From Spiribacter salinus M19-40 (GTDB taxonomy: Bacteria; Pseudomonadota; Gammaproteobacteria; Nitrococcales; Nitrococcaceae), in assembly GCF_000319575.2 (NCBI RefSeq), contig NC_021291.1, positions 372,001-436,000 on the forward strand: a stretch of DNA of 64,000 nt, in the 5' to 3' direction. Of this stretch, positions 1 through 10,056 are shown piece after piece. Each line of letters starts with the position of its first letter. Position 1 is the stretch's first letter. The notes below the pieces were generated by a model that saw only the letters and a list, made by a program, of their open reading frames with translations, was not told where the DNA came from and searched no databases. The position numbers and the translations under genes were made by a program.

Positions 1-867
1 TTTCAGATCACGCTCTTTCGCTCGGCACTGGGGCCATCCGCCCCGCCGCGTGACTCAGATTGGGCGACCCGTCAGGCCTGGATGGGGCATTTCGCCATCA
101 CCGACATTGAGGCGGGTGAGCACCGGGCAACGGAGCGCTACCAGCGCGGTGCGCTGGGTCTCGCAGGTGCCGAGGTTCGCCCTGTACGGGTGTGGATGGA
201 TGACTGGGAGATCGCAAGCGACACGGACGAGCAACTTTTCCCGCTGCGGATTCGCGCCAGTGATTCGGCAGCGGGCATCGCCCTCGATCTCGCGATCGAG
301 GCGGAAAAGGGCCATGTCCTGCAAGGCGATCAGGGCTACAGCCGCAAAGGAGAAGCGCCGGGCAACGCGTCGCGCTACTACTCGTTCACCCGGCTGGCTG
401 CTGAGGGTGAAGTTGAATTTGACGGCCGTCAGTCAGACGTCTCGGGTAGCGCTTGGCTGGATCGGGAATGGAGCACCAGCGCGCTCGATGCCGGCCAGGC
501 GGGGTGGGACTGGTTTGCGCTGCAACTGGAGGATGGCCGCGACGTTATGGTTTATCGTCTGCGCCGTAACGACGGCCGCACCGACCGTCACTCGGCGGGC
601 ATCGTGGTTGACGCTGAAGGCAACGCGCAGGTCTTGAGCGCCGAGGATTTCACGTTGACACCCCAGCGCGACTGGCAGAGCGGGATAACCGGTTCACGCT
701 ATCCGGTGGCCTGGTCGCTCGAGCTACCGGCAGAGGACCTCAGTTTAACTATCGAGGCCCGTGTCGATGCCCAGGAAATGCCGACGACCGTGCGCTACTG
801 GGAAGGCGCCGTTGGCGTCACGGGCAGTGCAGAAGGCGTCGGCTATCTGGAGATGACCGGCTACTAG
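1..867 (+). CDS. AttH/CrtC-like lipocalin-fold protein, 5'-truncated by the window edge
   Basis: The reading frame is open from base 1, so the start lies upstream of the window; an internal ATG at 82 is not a natural start because sequence typical of the family precedes it. The visible part has the short motifs W-M-G-H-F-A-I-T-D, W-L-D-R-E-W and D-W-F-A-L-Q-L, typical of the AttH / hydroxyneurosporene synthase (CrtC) superfamily, a double lipocalin-like barrel. In many proteobacteria such proteins are encoded with a LolCDE/FtsX-type ABC transporter and sit in the envelope; others hydrate carotenoids. I see no carotenoid genes nearby, so the envelope-type role is more likely, but the upstream neighbours are outside the window. 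The family call is fairly firm, the substrate unknown. Confidence 0.75.
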   Translation, partial: FQITLFRSALGPSAPPRDSDWATRQAWMGHFAITDIEAGEHRATERYQRGALGLAGAEVRPVRVWMDDWEIASDTDEQLFPLRIRASDSAAGIALDLAIEAEKGHVLQGDQGYSRKGEAPGNASRYYSFTRLAAEGEVEFDGRQSDVSGSAWLDREWSTSALDAGQAGWDWFALQLEDGRDVMVYRLRRNDGRTDRHSAGIVVDAEGNAQVLSAEDFTLTPQRDWQSGITGSRYPVAWSLELPAEDLSLTIEARVDAQEMPTTVRYWEGAVGVTGSAEGVGYLEMTGY

Positions 868-871
868 GCCG

Positions 872-1549
872 TCAGTTGGTCTCGTCTTCCCAGGCCTCCT
901 CGACTTCCACCGTGCCTTCCTCAAGCGCGGCAATCATCGCTTCGACCTCGTTATCCTGGGCTGCTGAGCGCAGCGCATCCCGAAAGACCAGCAACATGCT
1001 CACCCCGCTGGTCTCTACATCGAACACGCGCCAGCGATTATCGCGTCGATGCAGCTGAATGCGCAGCGTGGTGCGCTCGAGCTGCGGGCTGCTGATCTGC
1101 GCTGAAATAACCGCGCGGTCATCTTTTTGCGAAACCGTTCGCAAGTCGATCTCACCGTTTTCAGCGAAGTCTTCTGCCTCCGAGGCGTAGCTTTCCAGTG
1201 AGCTGGTGTAGAGGTTTGCTACCCGGGTTTCCAGCGCACGGGTGAAACGCTTGATTTCCTCGTCACTGGCCTGGCGCGCGACACGGCCCATCGTAAATCG
1301 GGCCATCAGATCGGTGTCCAGCCAGGGAAGGACCTGCTCGTCAAAAAATGCCCGCCCGGCGTCCTCGTCGTCTGTCAGGCGGTCAATGTCTTCGGCGAGC
1401 ACGTCCAGTGCGTTACTCACAACCTGCGAAACCACGGCCTCCGGGTCTTCATTGTCGACCGACTGTTTATCGGCGGCACCAGCTACCGAGAATCCGAGCA
1501 TGAGTGCGAGCAGCGCCACAGCGCGAACCGCGTTATGAATGGATAGCAT
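872..1549 (-). CDS. MlaC/Ttg2D-like periplasmic phospholipid-binding protein
   Basis: A 225-residue protein with a Sec signal peptide (hydrophobic stretch followed by A-G-A-A-D) and the Tol_Tol_Ttg2 fold pattern: W-L-D-T-D-L-M-A-R-F, A-L-E-T-R-V-A-N-L-Y and R-V-F-D-V-E-T-S-G-V-S. MlaC carries phospholipid between the outer-membrane MlaA-porin complex and the inner-membrane MlaFEDB transporter. The ATG at 1549 is chosen because GGAGG stands 7 bases before it; an ATG at 1570 lacks such a site. It overlaps the upstream kinase-like gene by 17 bases, suggesting translational coupling. No other mla genes are in the window, so it is an isolated mlaC-type gene or its partners lie elsewhere. The mature protein is very acidic, as expected in a halophile. 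Confidence 0.8.
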   Translation of the reverse strand: MLSIHNAVRAVALLALMLGFSVAGAADKQSVDNEDPEAVVSQVVSNALDVLAEDIDRLTDDEDAGRAFFDEQVLPWLDTDLMARFTMGRVARQASDEEIKRFTRALETRVANLYTSSLESYASEAEDFAENGEIDLRTVSQKDDRAVISAQISSPQLERTTLRIQLHRRDNRWRVFDVETSGVSMLLVFRDALRSAAQDNEVEAMIAALEEGTVEVEEAWEDETN

Positions 1550-2198
1550 GGCCGTCCTCCAGGAGTGCACTTAAATAGTTTAGCCGCAGCCGAGAGATCC
1601 GGATACGCTCGGCTAGCCCCGCGTCGGGATCAGGCAGCACGTGCAGCAGGTCTTCATGAAAAAAGACCCCGAAGCTGTCGATATAGTGCAAATGCCGGTT
1701 GCGATCGAAGATCAGGTTGTCCCGCCCGTAGAGATCGATGACCCGTCGATCATTTTGATACCAGGCCTCAGCCTGGCAAACGAAGGAGGCCAGGGCCTCG
1801 CGCAGGCGGGGCGACTGGGCCAGCAATGGCGCAATCTGCTCGCCATGGATCGGGTTGGCCATATCAAACCAGCGCCGGATATTCGGCGCCATCGCTACCA
1901 CACTGACCTGCCCATCGATCAGCGTCCGGGCAAAAACCGTCTGCGGGACGATGTCACCCAGCGCCGCTCGCAGCGTTTCATGTTCGCGTTTCAGGACACG
2001 GACCTCAGCCGCGTTGACCGCCTGACGGGGCACTTTAATGACCATGTCCATCGTCTGGGCGCGCCCCTCATGCCAGAGGGTGCCGCCACTGCGCCAGACC
2101 GCGCAGTGATAGCCGTCATCAGAGACGAGGGTAGCTGGCATGTGCTCCGTGCGCAGGCAGGCAATGCGGCGATCGATCCGATCATTTTCGCGTGCCAT
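1533..2198 (-). CDS. Kinase-like fold protein of unknown function
   Basis: A 221-residue soluble protein with features of the protein-kinase/aminoglycoside-phosphotransferase fold: V-I-K-V-P near residue 54 (candidate beta-3 lysine), an acidic helix after it, G-R-D-N-L-I-F-D near residue 162 (catalytic-loop-like N) and Y-I-D-S-F-G near residue 172 (DFG-like Asp). The usual H-x-D catalytic pair is not evident, so it could be a pseudokinase or a YrbL-type protein. It lies between a Bcr/CflA exporter gene (4 bases upstream) and the mlaC-like gene (overlapping), so the three are probably co-transcribed. The fold call is an inference from short motifs only. Confidence 0.45.
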   Translation of the reverse strand: MARENDRIDRRIACLRTEHMPATLVSDDGYHCAVWRSGGTLWHEGRAQTMDMVIKVPRQAVNAAEVRVLKREHETLRAALGDIVPQTVFARTLIDGQVSVVAMAPNIRRWFDMANPIHGEQIAPLLAQSPRLREALASFVCQAEAWYQNDRRVIDLYGRDNLIFDRNRHLHYIDSFGVFFHEDLLHVLPDPDAGLAERIRISRLRLNYLSALLEDGHAIHS

Positions 2199-2202
2199 GG
2201 CG

Positions 2203-3423
2203 CTAGACTGCCAGGGCCGGGCGGCGCAGTTGCCACCACAACGCGATGACCGAGGCAGTCGCCACCAGCGCAGCCGCGGCCATGACCAGGGTCATGGTCA
2301 GCAGCGGGCCGACGCTTACCAGTCCAACCCCGACGGCGCTCAGCGCGCCGAGGCCGAACTGCGCCACCCCGAACAGGGCAGATGCTGCCCCGGCATGACG
2401 CGGATGCCGGTCAAGCAGCCCAGAGACGGTATTGGCCGCGATGATGCCCACTGTCCCCAGTGCGACAAAAAGCGCGGGTGTGATCAGCCATTGCTCGGTA
2501 ATGCCCGCAAGCGCCATGACCAGCATGGACACACTGGCTGTTGCCATGACCAACACACCTGCTGTCAGCATGATTTGTTGACCAAAATGCATGACAAGGC
2601 GGCTGTTGACCAGGTTGCCAATCAGTAGGCCAATGACGTTCAACGCGAAAAAATAGCCGAAGTTCGACTCAGCTACGCCAAAAACCCGGGTGTAGACGAA
2701 GGGGCTGCCCGCCACGTAGGCAAACAGGGCGGCGAAGGCCATGCCGCCCGCGCCGAGGTAGGCGAGGGCCGCCCGGTCTCGAAGGATGGGGAGATACCCG
2801 GCAAACAAATGCCGCAGTGCCGTGCGCGGGCGCCGCTCGGCGGGGTGGGTCTCTGGCAGGGCCATGAGCAGCATGACCAGACAGATTACCGCAAAGGCGA
2901 CCAGCGCCCAGAAATTGGCACGCCAACCCAGCGCGGTGGTGAGCCAGCCGCCGACGACGGGCGCAATCAGCGGCGCCAGCGTCATCACCAGAATCACAAA
3001 AGACATGACCTGAGCCGCTCGTCGCCCCGCATACACATCTCGCACGATGGCGCGCGCGATGACTGGGCCGGCCGCGGCACCGAAGCCTTGTAGCAGACGC
3101 CCGGCGAGCAACCACTCAATACTGGGTGCGAGGGCACACAGCAGACCCGCCGCCAGATAAATGAGGGATCCGGCGAGCAGCGGATACCGCCGCCCGAATC
3201 GATCCGCCAGCGGGCCATACAACAGCTGCCCTCCCGCAAGCCCAACAAAAAAGAGGCTCAGGCTTTGCTGAACCAAGCCGGCACTCACGCCGAAGTCGGC
3301 CTCCATGGCCGGCATGCCCGGGAGGTAGAGGTCGATCGACAGCGGCGCAAACGCCGTGAACACCCCGAGCATGATAATCATGAGGGTGCCATCCGGATGG
3401 GCGCGATAGCGTTGGTTAAACAA
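2203..3423 (-). CDS. Bcr/CflA-family MFS drug exporter
   Basis: A 406-residue, 12-helix major facilitator protein. The loop-2 motif G-P-L-A-D-R-F-G-R-R near residue 71 and the first-helix motif S-I-D-L-Y-L-P-G-M-P are hallmarks of the Bcr/CflA subfamily, which exports drugs (bicyclomycin, chloramphenicol) or small metabolites with proton antiport across the inner membrane. The annotated start is a TTG at 3423; an in-frame ATG at 3381 is an alternative that would remove 14 polar residues and leave helix 1 intact. First gene of a probable three-gene unit with the kinase-like and mlaC-like genes. The substrate cannot be told from the sequence. Confidence 0.85.
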   Translation of the reverse strand: MFNQRYRAHPDGTLMIIMLGVFTAFAPLSIDLYLPGMPAMEADFGVSAGLVQQSLSLFFVGLAGGQLLYGPLADRFGRRYPLLAGSLIYLAAGLLCALAPSIEWLLAGRLLQGFGAAAGPVIARAIVRDVYAGRRAAQVMSFVILVMTLAPLIAPVVGGWLTTALGWRANFWALVAFAVICLVMLLMALPETHPAERRPRTALRHLFAGYLPILRDRAALAYLGAGGMAFAALFAYVAGSPFVYTRVFGVAESNFGYFFALNVIGLLIGNLVNSRLVMHFGQQIMLTAGVLVMATASVSMLVMALAGITEQWLITPALFVALGTVGIIAANTVSGLLDRHPRHAGAASALFGVAQFGLGALSAVGVGLVSVGPLLTMTLVMAAAALVATASVIALWWQLRRPALAV

Positions 3424-3475
3424 AAGAAATCCCTATACTTGAGGTTGATGAGAGTTCATTCCCTTTCAGGAGTTC

Positions 3476-4363
3476 ATGTTCGTGGCAAGACCGCGCCCTT
3501 TGCCTGAGCCGGCCCCCGACTGGTCGGCGGACGAGCTAGCCGCGGCCCTGAGGGCTGTGGCGCCGGTGGCCGTTCTGACCGGCGCTGGGGTTTCTACGGG
3601 CTCGGGTATCCCGGATTATCGGGATCACCAGGGCGCGTGGAAGCGCCGAGCGCCCATGCAACTCTCCGAGTTTACGGGCAGCGAGCGCGGCCGTCAGCGG
3701 TATTGGGCGCGGAGTCTGGTGGGTTGGCGGACGGTTGAGACCGCCCAACCCAATCCGGCTCATCGCGAAATCGCGGCGCTGGAGGCGCGCGGGCTGGTCG
3801 GGCCGGTCATTACCCAGAACGTCGATGGACTGCATCAGGCCGCCGGCAGCCGTTCAGTGCTCGATTTGCATGGCCGTCTCGATCGTGTGGAATGTCTTGA
3901 TTGCGGGCAGGTCGTTCCGCGTGCCGAGCATCAGGCCCGGCTGGAAGCGGCTAATCCGGGCTGGGCGGCATCCGCGCGCCAGGTAGCCACCGCCCCAGAT
4001 GGTGACGCGGATTTGCTGGATGCGGATTACAGCCATTTTGCGGTGCCGGGATGCCACGCCTGCGGGGGGCTGCTCAAGCCCGCCGTGGTGTTTTTTGGCG
4101 AGACGGTGCCCTCGGCGCGGGTCGAGCAGGCTTTTGAGGCGGTGGCCGGCGCGGGGGCTTTGCTCGTCGTGGGTTCCTCCCTCATGGTGTGGTCCGGCTA
4201 TCGATTTGTCCGGGCCGCTGCGGCGGCCAGGCAGCCCGTGTACGTACTGGGCCTGGGTGTAACCCGCGGCGATGCCGAGGCGGATGGTCGATTGACGGCA
4301 GATTGCGGCGAGGGCCTGGCAGCACTGCGACACGCGCTGGATCAATCTCGCGGGAGAATTTGA
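3476..4363 (+). CDS. Sir2-family NAD-dependent protein deacylase
   Basis: A 295-residue sirtuin. Visible motifs in order: G-A-G-V-S-T-G-S-G-I-P-D-Y-R (NAD binding, about residue 38), T-Q-N-V-D-G-L-H (about 114), the catalytic His in L-H-G, two cysteine pairs (C-L-D-C and C-H-A-C) for structural zinc, and V-V-F-F-G-E. These enzymes remove acyl groups from lysines using NAD+, yielding nicotinamide and O-acyl-ADP-ribose. The ATG at 3476 has CAGGAG 7 bases upstream. It is followed after 6 bases by the DUF2256 gene and then the photolyase, so the three probably form an operon. It is longer than E. coli CobB, with a large insert around the zinc module, as in class II/SIRT4-like sirtuins. Confidence 0.9.
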   Translation: MFVARPRPLPEPAPDWSADELAAALRAVAPVAVLTGAGVSTGSGIPDYRDHQGAWKRRAPMQLSEFTGSERGRQRYWARSLVGWRTVETAQPNPAHREIAALEARGLVGPVITQNVDGLHQAAGSRSVLDLHGRLDRVECLDCGQVVPRAEHQARLEAANPGWAASARQVATAPDGDADLLDADYSHFAVPGCHACGGLLKPAVVFFGETVPSARVEQAFEAVAGAGALLVVGSSLMVWSGYRFVRAAAAARQPVYVLGLGVTRGDAEADGRLTADCGEGLAALRHALDQSRGRI

Positions 4364-4369
4364 GTGTCT

Positions 4370-4531
4370 ATGGCAAAGCCATTGCCAAGTAAAATCTGTC
4401 CCGTTTGCGAGCGCCCCTTCAACTGGCGGCGCAAGTGGGCGAAAGACTGGGAATCGGTGCGCTACTGCTCTGAGCGATGCCGGCGGCATCGCCGGCAGGC
4501 CAGCGCCACCAAAGGCCAAGGCGAGCGCTGA
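4370..4531 (+). CDS. DUF2256 small zinc-ribbon protein
   Basis: A 53-residue protein with two Cys pairs (C-P-V-C near residue 10 and C-S-E-R-C near 33) around a basic, tryptophan-rich middle (N-W-R-R-K-W), the pattern of DUF2256. The stop codon overlaps the photolyase start by one base (TGATG), so the two are translationally coupled. DUF2256 genes are recurrently found next to genes of this cryptochrome/photolyase class in bacteria; the function is unknown, and nucleic-acid or photolyase association is only inferred from that coupling. Confidence 0.85.
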   Translation: MAKPLPSKICPVCERPFNWRRKWAKDWESVRYCSERCRRHRRQASATKGQGER

Positions 4532-6078
4532 TGGCGGTGCAGCTGGTTTGGTTTAAGCGCGACCTGCGTGTGGCCGACCACGCCCCGCTGGCAGCGGCTG
4601 CGGCGGCTGGCCCTGTGTTACCGGTCTATGTGATTGAACCGGGCTACTGGCAGCAGCCTGACACGGCAGCCCGGCACTGGGCGTTCATTCGCGAGAGCCT
4701 CGTTGAGCTTGATCAGCGACTGGTTGAGCTTGGGCTCGCCTTACAGATCCTGGAGGGTGAGCTGCCAGCGGTGTTTGCTCGCCTCCACGCAGAGCACGGG
4801 ATCGCGGTCATCCACACCCACGAGGAAACGGGGAACGCCTGGACTTACGCGCGGGATCGCGCGGTGGCGACTTGGTGTCGACAAACCGGCGTGGCATTGC
4901 ATGAGACACCGCAGTTCGGCGTTGTCCGAGGCCTGCGCAACCGCGATGAATGGCTGGGGCATTGGGAGCGCCGGATGAAAGCGCCTCAGGTGCAGATGCC
5001 GGCGTCGGTCGTCGCGGCACCTGATGTGACCCTGCAGGTGAGATATGCGGCACCGGCGCTCCCCGAGGCGCTGGGTCAGGATCAAACCCCCTGTCCGGGG
5101 CGTCAGGCAGGCGGGCGCAACGCCGGCCTCGATTTGATGGCCAGTTTTCTGGCCGAGCGGGGGGAGACCTATCGCCAGGGCATGTCGAGCCCGATGACCG
5201 CCGAGCAGGTCTGCTCGCGGCTCTCGGCGCATATCGCCTATGGCACGGTGTCGCTCAGGGAAATCGTTCAGACGCATCGGCAGCGCTGGCTTGAGGCCAA
5301 AGCAGCGGCGCCGCGCTCCTACTGGTCGCAGTCGTTGAAGTCGTTCGAGTCACGTCTTCACTGGCATTGCCACTTCATCCAGAAGCTGGAAGACGAGCCG
5401 AGTATCGAGTGGCGCAACCTTCACCGTGGGTATGACGGCCTGCGCGACGAGGATCGCGTTGACCCGAGGCGCTACACCGCCTGGGCACAGGGCGAGACGG
5501 GCCTCCCCTTCGTGGATGCCTGTATGCGTCAGCTAGCGCACGACGGATGGATCAACTTTCGGATGCGGGCCATGCTGGTCGCGTTCTCGAGCTATCACCT
5601 GTGGCTGCATTGGCGTGAGCCCGCGCAGCATCTCGCGCGTCTCTTTACAGATTATGAGCCTGGGATTCACTACTGCCAGTTTCAGATGCAGTCAGGTACC
5701 ACCGGGATCAACACGCTGCGGATCTATAACCCCGTCAAACAGTCGCGGGATCAGGACCCGGATGGTGCCTATATTCGTCGTTGGATACCGGCATTAGCTG
5801 CGGTACCGGCCGACTGGATTCATGAGCCCTGGCGCCTGCCGACAGGGCTCCAGCAGCGCTATGGCGTTAAGCTCGGTACCGACTATCCCTGGCCTGTGGT
5901 GGACCACGAGCAGGCGGCGCGCGAGGCGCGGGACAAGATCAAGGCCCACCGAGCGAGCCGCCATCTGGGCCGGGAGTCCGCCCGCATTCGCCGTCAGCAC
6001 GCCAGCCGAACGCCCAGTCCCGAGCGCCCCCGGCGCAAGGCAAAACCCGACAGCCGCCAGGGCGAGCTGGATCTCTAG
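4531..6078 (+). CDS. Cryptochrome/photolyase-family FAD-binding protein
   Basis: A 515-residue flavoprotein with an N-terminal Rossmann-like antenna domain (W-F-K-R-D-L-R-V near residue 6, P-V-Y-V-I-E-P near 36) and a C-terminal all-helical FAD-binding domain (G-L-P-F-V-D-A-C-M-R-Q-L and W-I-N-F-R-M-R around residues 330-350, then T-G-I-N-T-L-R-I-Y-N-P). Members repair UV-induced pyrimidine dimers with blue light or act as light sensors. The start at 4531 is set by the overlap with the DUF2256 stop; the longer upstream frame lies inside that gene. The basic C-terminal tail (R/K-rich, about 50 residues) is unlike the otherwise neutral protein and may contact DNA. Substrate lesion not determinable. 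Confidence 0.88.
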   Translation: MAVQLVWFKRDLRVADHAPLAAAAAAGPVLPVYVIEPGYWQQPDTAARHWAFIRESLVELDQRLVELGLALQILEGELPAVFARLHAEHGIAVIHTHEETGNAWTYARDRAVATWCRQTGVALHETPQFGVVRGLRNRDEWLGHWERRMKAPQVQMPASVVAAPDVTLQVRYAAPALPEALGQDQTPCPGRQAGGRNAGLDLMASFLAERGETYRQGMSSPMTAEQVCSRLSAHIAYGTVSLREIVQTHRQRWLEAKAAAPRSYWSQSLKSFESRLHWHCHFIQKLEDEPSIEWRNLHRGYDGLRDEDRVDPRRYTAWAQGETGLPFVDACMRQLAHDGWINFRMRAMLVAFSSYHLWLHWREPAQHLARLFTDYEPGIHYCQFQMQSGTTGINTLRIYNPVKQSRDQDPDGAYIRRWIPALAAVPADWIHEPWRLPTGLQQRYGVKLGTDYPWPVVDHEQAAREARDKIKAHRASRHLGRESARIRRQHASRTPSPERPRRKAKPDSRQGELDL

Positions 6079-6089
6079 CGAGTGGGCAT

Positions 6090-6123
6090 AAAAAAACCGC
6101 CCGCCGGCAGCGCCGGGGGCGGT
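6090..6123 (-). terminator. Rho-independent terminator of the porin gene
   Basis: A GC-rich inverted repeat (arms 6096-6102 and 6117-6123, with further pairing inside) is followed on the minus strand by seven T residues. It lies 31 bases past the porin stop codon. On the plus strand no T run follows it, so it serves the minus-strand gene. Confidence 0.85.
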
Positions 6124-6153
6124 CGCTATTGGAATCAACGATTCCGTTGGCGC

Positions 6154-7125
6154 TTAGTACTCGAAGACGAGACCAGCAACCGCGAGGGAGTCGGCTCCAC
6201 CAACATCATCAAAGTCGCCATACTCAGCGAAGATCATCAGGCCGTCAGCCACGTCGTAATTCGCGCCAAAGGCCATCTGTGAGCCATCCTCACCAGCATC
6301 GACGGAGAAGTCCTGGAACGCGCCGTAGAGCGAACCCATACCATAGTCATAGTTGATGGCAACGGCCGTGCCGTCGCTGTCGCTACCGTCCTTGTCGCTC
6401 TGCTCAGCATAACGTGCCGACAGCTCGACAGCGTCGGTCAGACCGAACACCGCAGCAACGCCAATTACCTCGTCCTCGGACTCAAAGGCGTTCCCCGTTT
6501 CGGCGTCTACCGAGCCGCGATCATCATAGCCCGCACTCAAAGACAGGTTGCCTGCAGTGAACTGCGCCGCGGCAATAAGGCTGAGCTCAGTGCCCGTCTG
6601 GTTTGCCGTGGTGGTCTCGTCTGCGATGCGGCTCTGCAGCCGGAACGAGAAATTTCCCATGTCCGGGCTGTAGTAGGTGACCATGTTGTCTTCTTCGGTC
6701 CGGCTGACCTGCGCCAGCGAGGCGTTCTCAAACGGATCAACGCTGTCGGAGATCAGGTCTTCGAAGACGTTGTCGCTATCGCCGATCTGGATCTCGCCGA
6801 AATCACCGGCGAAGCCGAGAACAGTGGCGTCGCGCGTAAAGTCGCCGTCGCCGTCGCCCAGGGTGTTGTACTCGAACTCGGTCTCGATGTAACCGGTGAC
6901 GCCATTACCCAGATCGCGCGAGCCGCCGAAGACAACGATGGAGCCATCGTCGGTGAACTGTGTCTCGTCGGATCCGTCCGTAGCGTCCTCGGTGATGTAG
7001 TTCAGCACCACTTCGCCACCAAGCGTCACGGTCGTGCGGTCATCAACTTCAAAATCGGCAGCCTGCACACCAGCAGACACCATTCCGGCGGCCACAAACA
7101 GGGCCAGCTTGGAAACGTTTTTCAT
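6154..7125 (-). CDS. Outer-membrane porin, candidate PhoB-regulated
   Basis: A 323-residue Gram-negative general porin: signal peptide (M-K-N-V-S-K-L-A-L start, cleavage after G-V-Q-A), alternating beta strands throughout, and the C-terminal strand ending in an aromatic residue (V-F-E-Y) recognised by the BAM complex. Strands and loops are extremely rich in Asp and Glu, typical of halophile outer membranes. The start at 7125 is preferred over upstream ATGs because it opens a clean signal peptide. About 90-140 bases upstream are five tandem Pho-box half-sites (7217-7267), so expression on phosphate limitation is inferred. The selectivity (phosphate, polyphosphate, general) cannot be read from the sequence; the strongly acidic character argues against simply assuming an anion channel. 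Confidence 0.88.
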   Translation of the reverse strand: MKNVSKLALFVAAGMVSAGVQAADFEVDDRTTVTLGGEVVLNYITEDATDGSDETQFTDDGSIVVFGGSRDLGNGVTGYIETEFEYNTLGDGDGDFTRDATVLGFAGDFGEIQIGDSDNVFEDLISDSVDPFENASLAQVSRTEEDNMVTYYSPDMGNFSFRLQSRIADETTTANQTGTELSLIAAAQFTAGNLSLSAGYDDRGSVDAETGNAFESEDEVIGVAAVFGLTDAVELSARYAEQSDKDGSDSDGTAVAINYDYGMGSLYGAFQDFSVDAGEDGSQMAFGANYDVADGLMIFAEYGDFDDVGGADSLAVAGLVFEY

Positions 7126-7216
7126 GGTCATGGTCCTCATAGCTAAATGTTGTTTCGACGCGACAGAGGGCAAAAGGGGACGCCGTGTGCGACACGCGAA
7201 ACAATGGAGGACGCCC

Positions 7217-7267
7217 GTGACAGGTCAGTGAAAAAGCGATGACGATTCGGTGACAATCCGATGAAAA
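7217..7267 (-). promoter_or_regulatory. Pho-box array (five tandem half-sites) upstream of the porin
   Basis: On the plus strand the units GTGACAG, GTGAAAA, ATGACGA, GTGACAA and ATGAAAA begin at 7217, 7228, 7239, 7250 and 7261, an exact 11-bp period with 4-bp spacers. Read on the minus strand they resemble the PhoB half-site CTGTCA(T/C); one is a perfect match. The orientation fits activation of the minus-strand porin gene. Confidence 0.8.
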
Positions 7268-7333
7268 ATGATCATCGGTGTTGCGCTTAAGCTACAAAAT
7301 AGGAGTGTTCGTCGCGGTTGAGCGACAGCCGAT

Positions 7334-9391
<2,058 letters not shown>

Positions 9392-9459
9392 GGCTGCTCC
9401 GACACCGTAGAGTCAAAGCCTCAATGCTATCATTCCGAGTATGGGGGTAGTCGGCGGGG

Positions 9460-10056
9460 ATGCAGCGCATGCAGGTGAATCGGTCAACGGGACGGCTTGA
9501 GGGCGCCTCGTATCTTGCCTCGCCTAACTGTAATGCCAGGCCCGCTGGGTGCGAACCCGAGCTGGTGGTCATCCACGGGATCAGCGTGCCGGCGGGCCAC
9601 TTTGGCGACGGGCATGTTGAAGGGCTTTTCACCAATGAGCTGGACACAGACAGCGACGAGCGCCTTGCCCATCTTTCCGGCGTGCAAGTCTCGGCGCATC
9701 TTCTCATTCATCGAGACGGTCACATCACCCAGTTCGTGCCCTTCAACCAGCGCGCCTGGCATGCCGGTGAGTCGAGCTTTAACCAGCGCGCCAACTGCAA
9801 TGACTTTTCCATCGGCATTGAGCTGGAGGGGACGGATATGACGACCTACGCAGGTGTGCAGTACGACGTGCTTGAGCCGGTACTTCGTGCGCTGCGTGAA
9901 GCCTACCCTGAGATCGGCGATGACCGGGTGGTCGGGCACTGTCATATCGCGCCTGGCCGCAAGAGCGACCCCGGCCCGCGGTTCGACTGGGGACGTTTGC
10001 AGCGAAGTTTGGGTATCCTTCAGCCCGTCACTCAGCCACGGGTATCGACAAGATGA
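9460..10056 (+). CDS. ampD: AmpD, 1,6-anhydro-N-acetylmuramyl-L-alanine amidase
   Basis: A 198-residue cytosolic zinc amidase_2 enzyme of peptidoglycan recycling; it cleaves the stem peptide from anhydro-muropeptides taken up from the periplasm. Visible: V-I-H-G-I-S (zinc His) near residue 33, A-W-H-A-G-E-S near 100, and G-H-C-H-I-A-P-G-R-K-S-D-P-G near 160 with the second zinc His, catalytic Lys/His and Asp ligand. Length matches the family (about 185-200). An alternative ATG at 9469 would drop three residues. The stop overlaps the ampE start by four bases (ATGA), the classic ampDE arrangement. No ampG, ampR or beta-lactamase gene is visible. Confidence 0.95.
   Translation: MQRMQVNRSTGRLEGASYLASPNCNARPAGCEPELVVIHGISVPAGHFGDGHVEGLFTNELDTDSDERLAHLSGVQVSAHLLIHRDGHITQFVPFNQRAWHAGESSFNQRANCNDFSIGIELEGTDMTTYAGVQYDVLEPVLRALREAYPEIGDDRVVGHCHIAPGRKSDPGPRFDWGRLQRSLGILQPVTQPRVSTR

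Noticed and set aside
7257-7277. Hairpin as terminator of the DUF255 gene
   Set aside because: The 7-bp inverted repeat lacks a following T run and overlaps the Pho-box array, which explains the sequence better.
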